This document shows positions 1 to 11,486 of a DNA stretch of 64,000 nucleotides, piece after piece. Source of the stretch: Sphaerolaimus hirsutus (lineage: Eukaryota > Nematoda > Chromadorea > Monhysterida > Sphaerolaimidae). Both the position numbers and the translations under genes were made by a program. Each line of letters starts with the position of its first letter. Position 1 is the stretch's first letter. The DNA lies in assembly GCA_964036195.1 (NCBI GenBank), contig OZ038458.1, forward strand, positions 8,507,832 to 8,571,831, written 5' to 3'. The notes under the pieces are model-generated. The model ran no database searches. It had not been told where the DNA came from and saw nothing but the letters and a program-made list of their open reading frames with translations.

Positions 1-491
1 TTGAATCCACCAAATAACAAATTGACCATATAAACTTTAAACATTAATTTGTAAGGTTGAGAAGTGGTCTATTTTTCACACAAGTTTGCTTAGAAACCGG
101 CGTATCCATCAGTTATGTCATCAAAGTTACAGTTTGATAAAAAAGATAGTGGAATGTGAAAATGCTAACCAAAGTTCCGTTATACACATTTCAACTGAAT
201 CTACAAATATTTACATATTAAAAAAAAATTACCTCTGGACAAAATTACAACAAAATAAAAGTCTAGAAGTCATCAAGCTTATTTTTATGTCCAGTTCTAA
301 AAAAGTGAAAAGGTGGAATGTTTACAAGACAAAAGTACGCAGCATTATCACAGCTTCATAAGCTTTTGAGAGCAGAATCCATGGTGGAAACTGGCGGTAG
401 GTCATTCTGGCCTCCACACGTCTTTGTGGGTAACTCATTCACTCCCAGCTGTTAATCTGAAATGGGATACATTTTCTGTTTAAATATGAGT

Positions 492-711
492 GGTCTGGGA
501 AAGCGCCAGGAAAAATGGCACCATGGCACCATTCAAAAGAATTGGCACTGGGTGCCACAGAAAATGGCGCCAGGCGCCTAGGGCGCCATGACGCCACTTT
601 AAAAAATGGCGCCACACAAAAGGGTGCCAAGCGCCAATGGCGCCATGGCGCTGGCGCGCTTTCGTGAATTAGGGGGCGCCAGTAACATTGCGCCATCCCA
701 TCACTAGATGT
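492..711. repeat. GGCGCC-module repeat (copy 1)
   Basis: Dense GGCGCCATGGCGCTGGCGC and AAAATGGCGCCA units, ending near CCCATCACTAG. Left boundary uncertain. Confidence 0.6.
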
Positions 712-715
712 GATA

Positions 716-1450
716 TTTCAATTTTAAGAGCCAAATTTACCTTTAAAAATCATTTAGGCAGCCTAGAAATTGTCAGCTGCTACGAAAATCGGCCATTAAA
801 TCTCTCCAGGTGTCATCCTTCCCTGCCGCTGGTTATTACCCAAAATTGCTTTTAAAAAGTCTGATGTATTCACGTCATCCTGCATGTAAAGTGTATTCAA
901 AGGTAAATAAATAAATTCTGTGAAAACAACAAAATCCTAGAAGGCTATCATATCCATGAAGCAGGCATAATAAACAGTAAAATGGGCACAGAACGCTGTC
1001 AAAATGAAACATTCAGCCGAGTGAAGCCTAAGTGCAAGCAAAAGGGGGGGGGGGGGTGCCACCCACGCGAGTATATAGCGAGTGCACCAGCTCACGCATA
1101 AATGCATACAGTTCACTATGTACACACGCTTCCTGTGGGCTGGGTTCGTCTAGTATACTGCACACTCGGGACACAAACAAGCGCATGGCTTATCTTTCAA
1201 GCTAACGCGCTTGCAAATGCAGCGGCGGGGAGGTTTAGAGCCCAGATTACACGTGGAGAAATGTCAGCGCAGAAATTGCTGAGATATCATAACTTTACTT
1301 TTCCGCCAATTTCAGCAGTCAACGCTATCTAAATGCATACAGTGTCATCAATGGGGAGTGTCGCATTAAAGATTTTGAACACGTTCAAAAGTTGTTTTAA
1401 CACACGTCTAATAATGTCTAATAATTAACGAATAATGTCTGATGATAAGG
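716..1450. other. no gene seen
   Basis: AT-rich sequence with a poly-G tract near 1045-1056. Bases 1-438 likewise show nothing beyond short chance frames. Confidence 0.6.
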
Positions 1451-1620
1451 CAGTATGGAAACCTACCATAACCCATCTGAATAATGAACCAAAAAGTATA
1501 CAGTCATATCATTATAATTTTTCGTTTTTATCATGGAATAATCAATCATGACATAAATCACAAAGATCTTATTCATTAAATTATTGTAGGATTCTGTGCA
1601 TACTAGTGGTCCGCCGAAAT
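1451..1620. mobile_element. GGTAGGTTTTCATACT-type MITE (copy 1)
   Basis: CAGTATGGAAACCTACCATAA on the left, CATACTAGTGGTCCGCCGAA on the right. It shares ATGGGTTATGGTAGG and AATAATGAACCAAAAA with 61895-62090. Confidence 0.6.
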
Positions 1621-2133
1621 CTCCATTGCTTGACATAAAATTATGAGTAAATTTACACGACATTGCTCACGAATGGTGCTGTGTTGAAGTGGTGGAATGG
1701 CGCCATCTTGCAGTCGCCATTCCGTGGAATCGAAATTCGCCCAGCACTACCTAGTATCGGCGCACCGGCACAGTGCCTATGCGGAACTTATTTTTTTGTC
1801 GTTTTATCATGGCGACAGCTTTGGCGTTTGCAGGTTTTCAAACATTTTGTGCCTGTTTCAGCAAAACTGTTACTTTTTCAGTAAGTTCACCTGACTCTAC
1901 TACAATGTGTAAGCATGTTCCGGTGTGGAAGTGGGTATTGCATGAAGCTAAAAAATTATTTCATTATTTCAACTCGATTGGAATCACCCACTCAAGTATG
2001 CATTTGTACAAAGTTTGAAAAACAGGCAGTGTCGCAGAATTTCCGGACACCACCAACTACTATACACGAGCATAAAAGTACACATAACATCATAGTATTT
2101 TAGGTACATGTACGTGTGCCACTACTAGACATA

Positions 2134-2364
2134 CCGTATTTCTTCTAATAGAAGAGCGTCGTTCTATTTTTTCTTTCTTTTATTTATTACCTGCCGTTCT
2201 ATTGGAGACAGCCGTGCTATTGGAGGTGCCGTTGAATTGGAGGCTGCCGTTCTATTGGAGGTGCCATTCAATTGGAGGCTGCCGTTCTATTGTTTTCGTG
2301 ACCGCAAAAACGTATCAAAACCTGCTGCTCTACTGGAGGTGCCGTTCTATTAGAAGAAATACGG
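2134..2364. mobile_element. CCGTATTTCTTCTAATAGAAG MITE (copy 1)
   Basis: 231 bp, ends CCGTATTTCTTCTAATAGAA and TTCTATTAGAAGAAATACGG. The inside is a tandem of GCCGTTCTATTGGAGGT units. Flanked by TA. Confidence 0.85.
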
Positions 2365-2675
2365 TATTGGCTTGGTGGGGTGGTTCTTCCCGAATACACA
2401 GCTCTAACACTAGAAAGGGGCGGCTTGGTGGATGCACGCAAACTATTGATTATCACATGCGTTCCACTTTTGCGCCGCGCTAAGGTCTCGCTCTCAACTT
2501 GCTCAGAGTCTTCAGTTCAAAGCGACCCAAAAGTGGCACCATTAACTGTAAATGGTCCAGGTAAATACAGCTAGTGACGGCAGAGTTGAAAAAAGTACTG
2601 AATTTTAGAAGTTGTGGGGTGTACATTAGCTGTTATACTATTTAACATCCAAAAAATTAATATCACTTGATCATA

Positions 2676-3230
2676 CAGGGTGCGGCAATTTAGACCTGCC
2701 CTCTAGATTTCGAATAACTTGTCACTGGGTTGTCGGATTAATGTCAAATTTTACGTCAACATTAACAACTACATAGGAAAGGCTCCCTGAAAATATGGCT
2801 GCGATAGCTCCACTCGTTCTCAAGTTATTCATGCAAACGTAATTGTCACTTTACCACCACCCCGTGATAGGTTTCAAACGGGATCCACTTTTTGAGACCC
2901 GGATCGGGATTGGGATTGTTTTTCCTCTTTTTTTATCTCTTTTTTTCGCAGCGGCATGCCAAAACGCGTTCGCGCGCGCCACTTATCCCCCTTACCGATA
3001 AGGAAATCGGCAGACGCTTGCGTAATTGGTTGTAAAGCAAGGTGGTAGTAAAGCGACAATTATTGGTGTTTGCATGAATAACTTGAGAACAAGTGGAGCT
3101 ATCGCTGCCATATTTTTAGGGATCCTTTCCTATTTAGTTGTTAATGTTGACCTAAAATTTGACATTAATCCGACTACCCAGTGACAAGTTATTCGAAATC
3201 TAGAGCGCAGGTCTAAATTGCCGCACCCTG
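2676..3230. mobile_element. long terminal-inverted-repeat element, CAGGGTGCGGCAATTTAG
   Basis: 555 bp with arms of about 190 bp (to about 2865 and from about 3040). Ends CAGGGTGCGGCAATTTAGAC and GTCTAAATTGCCGCACCCTG. The centre has GATCGGGATTGGGATTG. No coding capacity. Confidence 0.85.
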
Positions 3231-3589
3231 CATTTATCAGTAGTAAATTAATAATATAACAATGTCGCCCTTGTCAAATAGGGTTATCTGAATCCTGACC
3301 CTAAAGCATGCAACCCTTAAACATCTGGCTGCGGCGCTCAGAAATTATTTACAGAAAACTAAACGAAATATGTTCGCAGCGTGGACTGGACGGAATAGAA
3401 TAGAAACTGGGATGGGAAAGTTTCATGGCCGCGTGCAGATGGTTTGAGTAATCGCCTTGTTTGTTTTGACTGGCAAAAGTAAAAACTTGATTCAATTTAT
3501 CGTGTGACGTGTACCCAGTGTTTACATTGGTGTTCTGGTCGGCCGTCTGAACACGTCATGTGCACGCGTTCCTTATATTTTATACACTA

Positions 3590-3978
3590 CCGTATTTCTC
3601 CGTGTAAAGCACCCGGGTGCTATACAAAATCGAGACCCTTTCCAGCAACCTTTTTTTAAAACTTGTATAACACCCGGGTGTTAGGTCGGGGGGTGTTATA
3701 CACGGAAACTGGACTGAATTAAAAAAGTGTGCTTTCGTTTTAAATTTATGATACACATCACAACATATTTAGGCTTTTTCTGTTTCCAGCGTGCAGCAAT
3801 CCAATGGAAAAATGCGCGCCACGGAATTACAATGAGTGGCGCGCGCCATTTAAGCAATATTTAAACAATTCAAATCAGTGATCTTTTTGAAACCTAGCAT
3901 AGCACCCCGGGGTGCTATGCAGCTGTGTAACACCCCGGGTGTTGTGCACGGGGGGGTCCTTTACACGGAGAAATACGG
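3590..3978. mobile_element. CCGTATTTCTCCGTGTAAAG MITE
   Basis: 389 bp, ends CCGTATTTCTCCGTGTAAAG and CTTTACACGGAGAAATACGG with TA outside. Units of CACCCGGGTGTTATAC occur three to four times in the arms. Confidence 0.82.
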
Positions 3979-4414
3979 TATTTTTGAAAGGTGTGAGCTT
4001 CAGTTGGGTGAAGAAAAATTCATAAAACGCCACGTAGTGCTGGCCACGTGGGGGGGGGGGGGGGGGTTAATTCATAGTGGCCATTTTGAGGGGGGTATTT
4101 TGGGGGGGGGGTGTATTTCGAGGAAATACAGTCAATATAAATAAAACGAAATTCAAAGCAATCGCAAATGCAAGTTCATTTGACACAGTGAGAAGCTCAG
4201 TATAAACTCTATAATACATGAATCGATGCATGGACTTTGAAAGGAACACCGTAAGAGCAACATAAAAACATTACGTAGAAAAATATCTGTCTCCATATAC
4301 TAAAAAAATATCTGTCTAAATATATGTACCTAGGTATTCACCTTCACAAGTATGAAACGATGAACGATATGCAAAGAACAGATAAATTTGATTACCACAC
4401 ATCGCTATACAGCT

Positions 4415-4448
4415 GGCATGTGGGCCCATTTGGCATGTGGGCCCATTT
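4415..4448. repeat. 17 bp tandem duplication
   Basis: GGCATGTGGGCCCATTT occurs twice in a row, with the first seven bases of a third unit following. Confidence 0.9.
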
Positions 4449-4568
4449 GGCATGTAATGCAAAATCACCTAATGACATCTTCAAATGGGGAAAGTTGTTG
4501 GGATTTGATGAATCATATCAGTTCAACATCACTCAGTTCAGTTCACATGAATTTTGGGCAGCCGAATA

Positions 4569-5586
4569 CAGTATTTCCTCGAAATACCCCCCTTGAATTA
4601 ACCGTCCTCGAAATAGCCCCAGGGCTTTTCGACCTGGGGAAAAATAACACCCCCCTCGAAATAACCCCCGTCAGGAATGACGTACATCATGTATGCAGTG
4701 TATACATGATGTATTTATTGACGCCAGTTTGCATCGCAGTTGCTACACATACACACACAGGGAACACTAAAACGCTGACAGCTCGCTGACAGCTTGCTTG
4801 CCAACTGCCAGAAAAAGTGGTAGCTCGCTGACAAAAATATTCAGTTTGCTGACAGCTCGCTGACAACTCGGCTGCAGCATTTTGTAGCTCGCTGACACCT
4901 ATAGCTCGCTATAGAAGGAAGAAAAGGGAAAAAAATCGCTAAAAGTAGGAGAAAAACAGCTAAAAATATGGATATAAGTACATATAGTGCAAAATAGTCG
5001 AAAATAGACAATACGGAGCATGAATTAGCATTTTGAAGGTGAAAAACTATAAAAAGGAACGAAAATTAGCGATTTTGAGCGAAAATTAGCGCAAAACTTC
5101 TTTAAAATAGCTCCAGATAGATAGATAGCTGTCCGATTTGGGGGGGGGGGGGTTAGTGTTAGTAGCCCAAAATTTTGCCTCCGGGATAGATAGATAGCTG
5201 AGCGGGCCTCCGGGATAGCTGGCGGATTTGGGGGGGGGGGGCCAACCCACCCATACTAAACCCCTGAAACAAGTGGTTGTAGTCTTACTGTCAGCTAGCT
5301 GTCAGCGCTTTAGTGTTCACTGTGATATTTATAGTAAAATAGTTGGTGTAGCGATGTAAAGTCCAAAGTAGCGTGTAATGTATGCCAAGTAGTTTACGTT
5401 GCTAAGTCAACATATTTATATCTTATTTGGTCGCATTAATTATCGGTTTTGGGTATGCAACAGCGTATTCTTTACAATGAATTTCACGGAAATTTCCGCA
5501 AAAGACCACCCCTCGAAATCCCCCCCCCCTCAAAATTTTCACTCTGAAAAAACAACCACTCCTGGGGGTATTTCGAGGAAATACGG
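4569..5586. mobile_element. CCGTATTTCCTCGAAAT MITE (copy 1) with nested insert
   Basis: Left end CAGTATTTCCTCGAAATA (one change) and right end TATTTCGAGGAAATACGG. It carries the palindromic core CATCATGTATGCAG...ACATGATGTAT and is interrupted by 4758-5322. Confidence 0.75.
4758..5322. mobile_element. nested inverted-repeat element, CAGGGAACACTAAAACGC
   Basis: Ends CAGGGAACACTAAAACGCTG and CAGCGCTTTAGTGTTCACTG. The left arm has many GACAGCTCGCT units. The right half (4905-5265) holds CTAT/poly-G blocks of the CAGGGG family, so at least two elements are joined here. Confidence 0.6.
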
Positions 5587-5612
5587 TACATTTTCTAGGT
5601 GTGTAAATATTT

Positions 5613-5925
5613 AGAGTATATCTTCGAATAAGACCCCATGGAAGGAATGTTTTCGTCAGAAGTTTTTGAGGCGAGAGTTATTCGAGCTAAGGAGTAATTT
5701 TTTTGTCAGAATATTGAGTAGGTATAATACATTATATGACTCGGTTTACATAAGTTTTATAATACACCTTGTGTCTTACCCACCAGTCAGAGAGGATGGA
5801 GTTTTTCGCGTGGGAAGTTGTTGAAGGGGGAGGGGGTCACTCGAGGGTGGTTATTGAAGAGGATTATTGGAGGGGGACTTTTTGAAGGGGGTTATTCAAG
5901 GGGGACTTATTTAAGAATACGATAT
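5613..5925. mobile_element. CCGTATATCCTC-class MITE, decayed
   Basis: AGTATATCTTCGAATAAGAC at the left, TTATTCAAGGGGGACTTATT at the right, with GGGGGTTATT units in between. The terminal CCGTA is damaged on both sides. Confidence 0.5.
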
Positions 5926-5929
5926 GTAT

Positions 5930-6545
5930 AACAGGCAGGTGTGCTGCTATTTACAGATTTATGTCATCAACCACAGGTAAAATAAGTGTTATATAATTTT
6001 TGTAAATATTTACCTGTACAAACAGGTATGTAAACAATTTTGTACACTCAGTCACACATAATGCGAGGGACACGTAAACGTGCCATCGAAAATACGCACA
6101 CAATCACTGTATTCCAAAAAATCACATGCCAGATGTGTCAACTCTGCGGAACCTATTTTTCGGATGTTATGTTATCACGCCGGCAAAAACTGCTTCCAAA
6201 AATGTGAGGAGCACTGTGAACAATTGCTGTGCAATACGAAATAAAAACGTTCTAACGCAAACAATACATTGTTTTCTATCATTAACTGGTGGAGAGAAAT
6301 AAATGATGCTACCCACACTAGTTCACAGCCAAAATTTCTAAAGTCGATAGAAATGTTTGGAACACATTTGGAACATACCGGAATGAGAAGTACCTACGTC
6401 AACAAGTATTGTGGGGAATTAAAAATTATTCATTTCTATAAACTCAAACGCGTTTAAAACAGAATTTTCAGCTTTGGTAATTTCGGCTGTCAACTGAATA
6501 GTGAGTGCAGCGCCAATGCGCGTAAATACATAAATAAGTACACTA
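5930..6545. other. no gene or clear repeat seen
   Basis: AT-rich, short frames only. Confidence 0.5.
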
Positions 6546-6647
6546 CCGTATTTCCTCGAAATACCCACTCCCTCGTTTAACCCCCCACCCAAAAAAAAAT
6601 TTGTAAGATAAAAAATAAACCCCCTGGAGTATTTCGAAGAAATACGG
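6546..6647. mobile_element. CCGTATTTCCTCGAAAT MITE (copy 2, 102 bp)
   Basis: Minimal copy: two inverted ends around CTCGTTTAACCCCCC, flanked by TA on both sides. Confidence 0.75.
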
Positions 6648-6683
6648 TAACCCATAATGATACTTACATTTTACAGTTAAATA

Positions 6684-7075
6684 CCGTATTTCCTCGAAAT
6701 ACTCTCTTGAATTGACCCCCCCTCGAAATACCCCCAGCTGTTTTTGAGCTGGGGAAAGATAACCCCCTCGAAATACCCCCCGTCGGGAATTATGTACATC
6801 ATGTATGCAATGTACATGATGTATGTATTGGTCGCACTTTGCATCGCAGCTACACATACCTATACTAGTACTGTGTAGCGATGGACGTTGATATGTCCAA
6901 ATATACCCTACTTGGACACGTTGATTACCGGTTTTGAGTGTATAAAAGCGTACTTTTCACTATGAATTTAGTGAAAATTTCTGACGAAATAATACCCCCC
7001 CCCCTCGAAATACCCCGCCTCAAAAATTCCACTCTGAAAAAATAAACCCCCGGGGGGTTTTTCGAGGAAATACGG
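6684..7075. mobile_element. CCGTATTTCCTCGAAAT MITE (copy 3)
   Basis: 392 bp, complete. TCGAAATACCCCC units line the arms; the core is TACATCATGTATGCAATGTA followed by its reverse. Flanked by TA. Confidence 0.82.
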
Positions 7076-7079
7076 TAGT

Positions 7080-7523
7080 TGTTAGTATATAAATATGTCT
7101 CGATATATACTATTTGGACACGTTTATTACCGTTTTTGGTTATGTAAAGCCAATGTATTAGTGGATCACCCCCCCAAATGGGCTGGGGAAATAATAAACC
7201 CCCACCCTCGAAATACCCCCCTCCGGAATGTTGTACATCATGTTTTCATAAATACATGATGTATTTATTACTGCTTATTTGCATTGCATGCAGCTACACA
7301 TAGACTAGTTTGTGTAGAAATGGATGTTGATATGTCCAAATATACCCTACTCTACTTGGACACGTTAATTACCGGTTTTAGGTATATAAAAGCGTACTGT
7401 TTACTAAGAATTTCGTGCAAATTTCTGTCGAAATCATAACCTCCCCTCGAAATACCCCCGCCCCCCTCTCTAAATTTCCACTCTGAAAAATAAACCCCCT
7501 GGGGGTATTTCAAGGAAATACGG
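7080..7523. mobile_element. CCGTATTTCCTCGAAAT MITE (copy 4, left end lost)
   Basis: Shares the TATGTCCAAATATACCCTAC and TGATGTATTTATT blocks with copy 3 and ends TTCAAGGAAATACGG. No left terminus. Confidence 0.7.
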
Positions 7524-8072
7524 TAAATACAAAATGGACAGTGCAAAATGAGCAGAAATTTCATAACAATGGAGTAAGAGGAAAATTAAATTTGACAGTC
7601 ATGTACAGGTAAATTCTCGGAATAAAAAGATTTTGAACATTTTACTGAACATTACAGAAGGCACCATTCGCGTGAAGATCGACAAATCACCAAAGTTTAA
7701 TAAATACACAGAAAATCAATCAATTTCGTCAATAGGAATGATATTTTCAATAAAGATTGATAAAACGCAATCATTGCAGAAAAAGCGGCTTTGTGGCCGC
7801 GGAAAGTTGCAAATATGGGTGGAATCGAACTGCCGATCTCCTTTGCTGGTTGAGCGGCGATGCTGCACCGCCTGCGTAGTGTAGCAGTTGATTGCAATCT
7901 ACTACGGTAGTTTGTTCGCATCATTTTTGGCATTTTTATCTTTTTAATATTTAGGTAATCGCATTTGTGAACTATGTTATGTCAATATTTAACTATCGAG
8001 AACACGTTTATAGCATTTTGCTTTAGTAGTTGGTAGCGCCCGTTTGAACTTTTATTTGGTAATTGGTAATGA

Positions 8073-8228
8073 CTAGTGATGTAAAAGCGCCATGGCGCTG
8101 GCGCCTTCCCCTAACGTCAAAGCATAAAACGCCATGGCGCCTGCCGCCATTTTGCTGTGGCGTACCTGGCGCTAGCACCAGCGTAAAAAGCGCCATGGCG
8201 CTGGCGCCATTTTTCTGTGGCGCCAAAA
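8073..8228. repeat. GGCGCC-module repeat (copy 2)
   Basis: Starts CTAGTGATGTAAAAGCGCC. AGCGCCATGGCGCTGGCGCC occurs twice, with GTGGCGTACCTGGCGC between. Confidence 0.65.
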
Positions 8229-8638
8229 TGATTCTCAGCAAATGACATTAAGTTAGATTTATTTAAATTGTTCTCGCATATTTACGATCGAGATCGGGGG
8301 CATAAATGGTGCAAAAAACAGCCATTCCATTTCACCGGTTGAAAAAGTAAAGTGCATTCGGTATGATTAACTAGAAACGGATCCGAACAAATATTTATCA
8401 GGGTAATTGTTCTCAGAATAGTGCTAGAGTCTAGGTAGTTCCACTTTTTTGTCTAAAAAGTTAAGTTTTGCACTATCAATTTTTATAAAAAAATCCATGT
8501 TCTCCCATAAAAACCATCAGTGTTTCGTGTTCTCCTCTGATAAATACAAGTTTTACATGTCCACATCAAACAGAATACTCATACCCTACATATTCATCAA
8601 TTTCCATAAGATTCATTGACAGAGTAAGTTGTTAAAAC

Positions 8639-9020
8639 GGGACAGGCCTGATACGCACATCTGCCCGATACGCACATTTGCCCGTTTTTTTTACTTGACA
8701 CTTTTTCAAGTGATTTTCAGATATGAGTAAAGTGAAAAAAGTTGCGCAATGACATTAGTGAACTTCTTTCACTTCACTCATATCTGAAAATCACTTGAAA
8801 ATGTGTCAAGTGAAAAACAGTGAAAAAAGCCATTTTTCACTGTTTTTCTCTTGACACATTTTCAAGTGATTTTCAGATATGAGTGAAGTGAAAAAAGTTC
8901 ACTAATGTCATTGCGCAACTTTTTTTCACTTTACTCATATCTGAAAATCACTTGAAAGTGTCAAGTGAAAAAAACGGGCAAATGTGCGTATCGGGCAGAT
9001 GTGCGTATCAGTGCACCCCC
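8639..9020. mobile_element. hAT-like foldback element, palindrome of palindromes
   Basis: 382 bp flanked by exact GTTAAAAC at 8631-8638 and 9021-9028. Positions 8648-9011 form one long near-perfect palindrome (CTGATACGCAC ... GTGCGTATCAG). Each arm is itself an inverted repeat built from TGATTTTCAGATATGAG. No coding capacity. Confidence 0.88.
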
Positions 9021-9028
9021 GTTAAAAC

Positions 9029-10712
9029 AACACCAGTGTGAGATGTCCACTCACAAGAAACAATTCAGTTCCAAGCATTTTTTTGCCATGTTGTTGAATT
9101 CAGCGAATAACACAGAACCATAACATTCCATGGATTACTTTTCTGTTGTGTTCTGAACACAATTTACTCTAGCTTTGACTTTGTTCTCGTTGGATACACG
9201 AAGTATAGAAACTCTCAAACCCCAGGATTTACGTTTCAGTGGTTTTTAATACGTTCATCCTGCGCAGTATGCACCGTTGATCGAACATCATCCAGTTCGC
9301 TTGAACTAAGCTGAGAAGCTAAGCTATTAATTCAGTCAATCGGTAAAGCTCAACCGAATAGCACATGAAATAAACCACCCAGACAACAAAAGATTCAAGC
9401 TAAACTCCTCAATCAAACGAGAATTTTAAACATTGTCTGGAACCAGCCGCCGCCAGGAAGAGCAATGGCGTCCCAGTCGAACGAGTCGCATTTCGCAGAC
9501 GATCATTATTAGACTGTGTCGAACTTCACCAGCACCCTCTTTATGTAGACGCAAAAGTTGGTCACAACGGCGGCCTCTGTACGTGTTCCATAACTCTACT
9601 CATCGGGCACTCTCGGGCCCTGTAAAACGTCAAATGCGGTGACAGAAATCATGTAAAATGTCCAAGTTGCGTAACCTATGCAAAATCGTGTAAAACCGAG
9701 TCGGTCATCTTCCAGGACATTTTACATGACTTTTGACACATAGCTTGACATTGGAAATTTTACAGGACATTTTACACGGCCATTTTTTTCTTGCACTCAT
9801 AACATCAGCCGGCCAAACCAATCCACCCTGTACGTATCCCCTCACTGTAGTACCTGTAGCTACTCCCTTGCCGCGCTGCACACAGCACAATATGTAGACG
9901 ACACTAAGCTGCGACGCCACGCCACGGCACAAATTACGAACAACGTAAAATACCGATAAATTTATTTGTTGATTAAGCGACACAAGAACGGGCTTTAATA
10001 ACGCCAAGTGAAAACAGTAACAAACAGCCTAGGAAACATAACTATCTAATAAGTTTTTGCATAGTACGGAAGTTTTATATTGCTACAACACGACCAAATA
10101 ATGAAAGATCGCTTCACAAAGTGCTGCACATTTACTAGCAGAACAGTTTTTGAACAAATGTGTTTTTTAACAGTTGTTCGATCAGAATTTGCAACATGTC
10201 CTGCCAGAAAATTGCATTCAAATAAAAGCGGCCTACCCTAGCTATTAACGGGCCGCATTTAACGTAGGTGTTTTAACCGGGTCAGATAGCGAAAACTGTG
10301 TTGAAAAATACATATCAATTCCTCGCATATGGCGCCAGACAGTCTAGATTTTAGATTTTAAAGACATTTTAAAATCTTTTATCCATACTTTCGAAGGCAA
10401 ACAATATCGGCCGCATAGAAAAAACACCTGCGTCAAAGCGGGTACCCGAAAATCGAAACCCGGACGCTATCGCGCGGCCCCATAGGTCACTCGTCTCGAT
10501 ACTTTTGGGACACTTTTCAGTGCCGGAAGAAAATGAGTTAGCGCTTACCCTGATGAGATCTTATAGGCGCTAAAATGGAAATGCGAAAACATTAGATAAG
10601 CTTGGGGTGATTGAACAAAACAGGAATTCGGTATGAGATAAAACGGTGCAAGTAAAACGACACATTTTTTGCAAACGAAATACGCGGAAAATGCTATAAC
10701 GCATGTGATATT
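9029..10712. other. no gene seen
   Basis: Holds only the decayed foldback at 9616-9782. Short frames in both strands lack any motif. Confidence 0.5.
9616..9782. mobile_element. CCCTGTAAAATGTCA foldback, decayed
   Basis: GGCCCTGTAAAACGTCAAATG on the left and GACATTTTACACGGCC on the right, with CATGACTTTTGACA arms between. Confidence 0.55.
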
Positions 10713-10874
10713 GGCTCCACACACGCTAGTTGACATCGACACCAAATGTCAACTGGTTCCGTTCCCAATTCAAAGCTTGCGTTTGAACGTCGTTCGTCGG
10801 CTCGTCAGCAAGCTCTGCATCGGGATCGGCACCAGTTGACATTTGATGTCGATGTCAACCAGCGTGTGTGGGCC
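10713..10874. mobile_element. GGCCCACACAC MITE, GTTGACAT type
   Basis: 162 bp. Ends GGCTCCACACACGCTAGTTG and CCAGCGTGTGTGGGCC. Arms are GTTGACATCGACACCAAATG and the inverse. TATT lies on both sides. Confidence 0.7.
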
Positions 10875-11032
10875 TATTGTCACCGGTCCAGTGCATCGTC
10901 TGTTCCAAAATTTATGAGACGATCTATTCTATCAGTCAATCAATTGCAAATATTCCAGGGTGGGTTCCGCACCCTTTGAAGTGTAACATAAAGTGTCAAA
11001 TATCATACAAAACACGAAGAAAAGATTTGATC

Positions 11033-11478
11033 CGGGATTTTAGGAGGAGGTGGGGGGGAGTTACAAATCCGTCAGCTATCTATATATGCCGGAGGCCGCT
11101 CAGCTATCAATCTATCCCAGAGGCAATTTTTTTGGCTATCTATCCCCAAAATCGGCCAGACGGAGCGAATTGTGAAAATTTTGCCCCAATTTTTGCTCAA
11201 AATTGACAATTTTCATACCTTTTTATAGTATTTCAAATTCAAAATTGCTATTACATATGTTTCATTGGCTATTTTCTGCTATTTGTGGACTATATAAGTT
11301 AATATACCTATTTTTCACCTACTTTTAGCCATTTTTTTCTTCCTTCTATACCTTGGAAAAGCCTATAATATTGAAACCCCACGACCCCCCCCCCCCCTAC
11401 AAAGGATCTATCCCTCCAGAGAAGCGATTTACTATCTATGTGAATGCCAGCGGGGGGTCCAAATATACAAAACCCCTG
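11033..11478. mobile_element. hAT-type MITE, CAGGGG/CTAT family
   Basis: 446 bp flanked by ATTTGATC and ATTTGATT (7 of 8). It contains CAGCTATCTAT stretches, poly-G/C tracts and the GAAAATTTTGCCCC box shared with copies at 23223 and 25679. The right end is ACCCCTG. Confidence 0.82.
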
Positions 11479-11486
11479 ATTTGATT

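Noticed and set aside
7815..7885. tRNA- or SINE-like segment on the minus strand with a GTTCGATTCC box
   Set aside because: The T-stem pairs at only three of five positions, and no acceptor stem or anticodon arm could be drawn.
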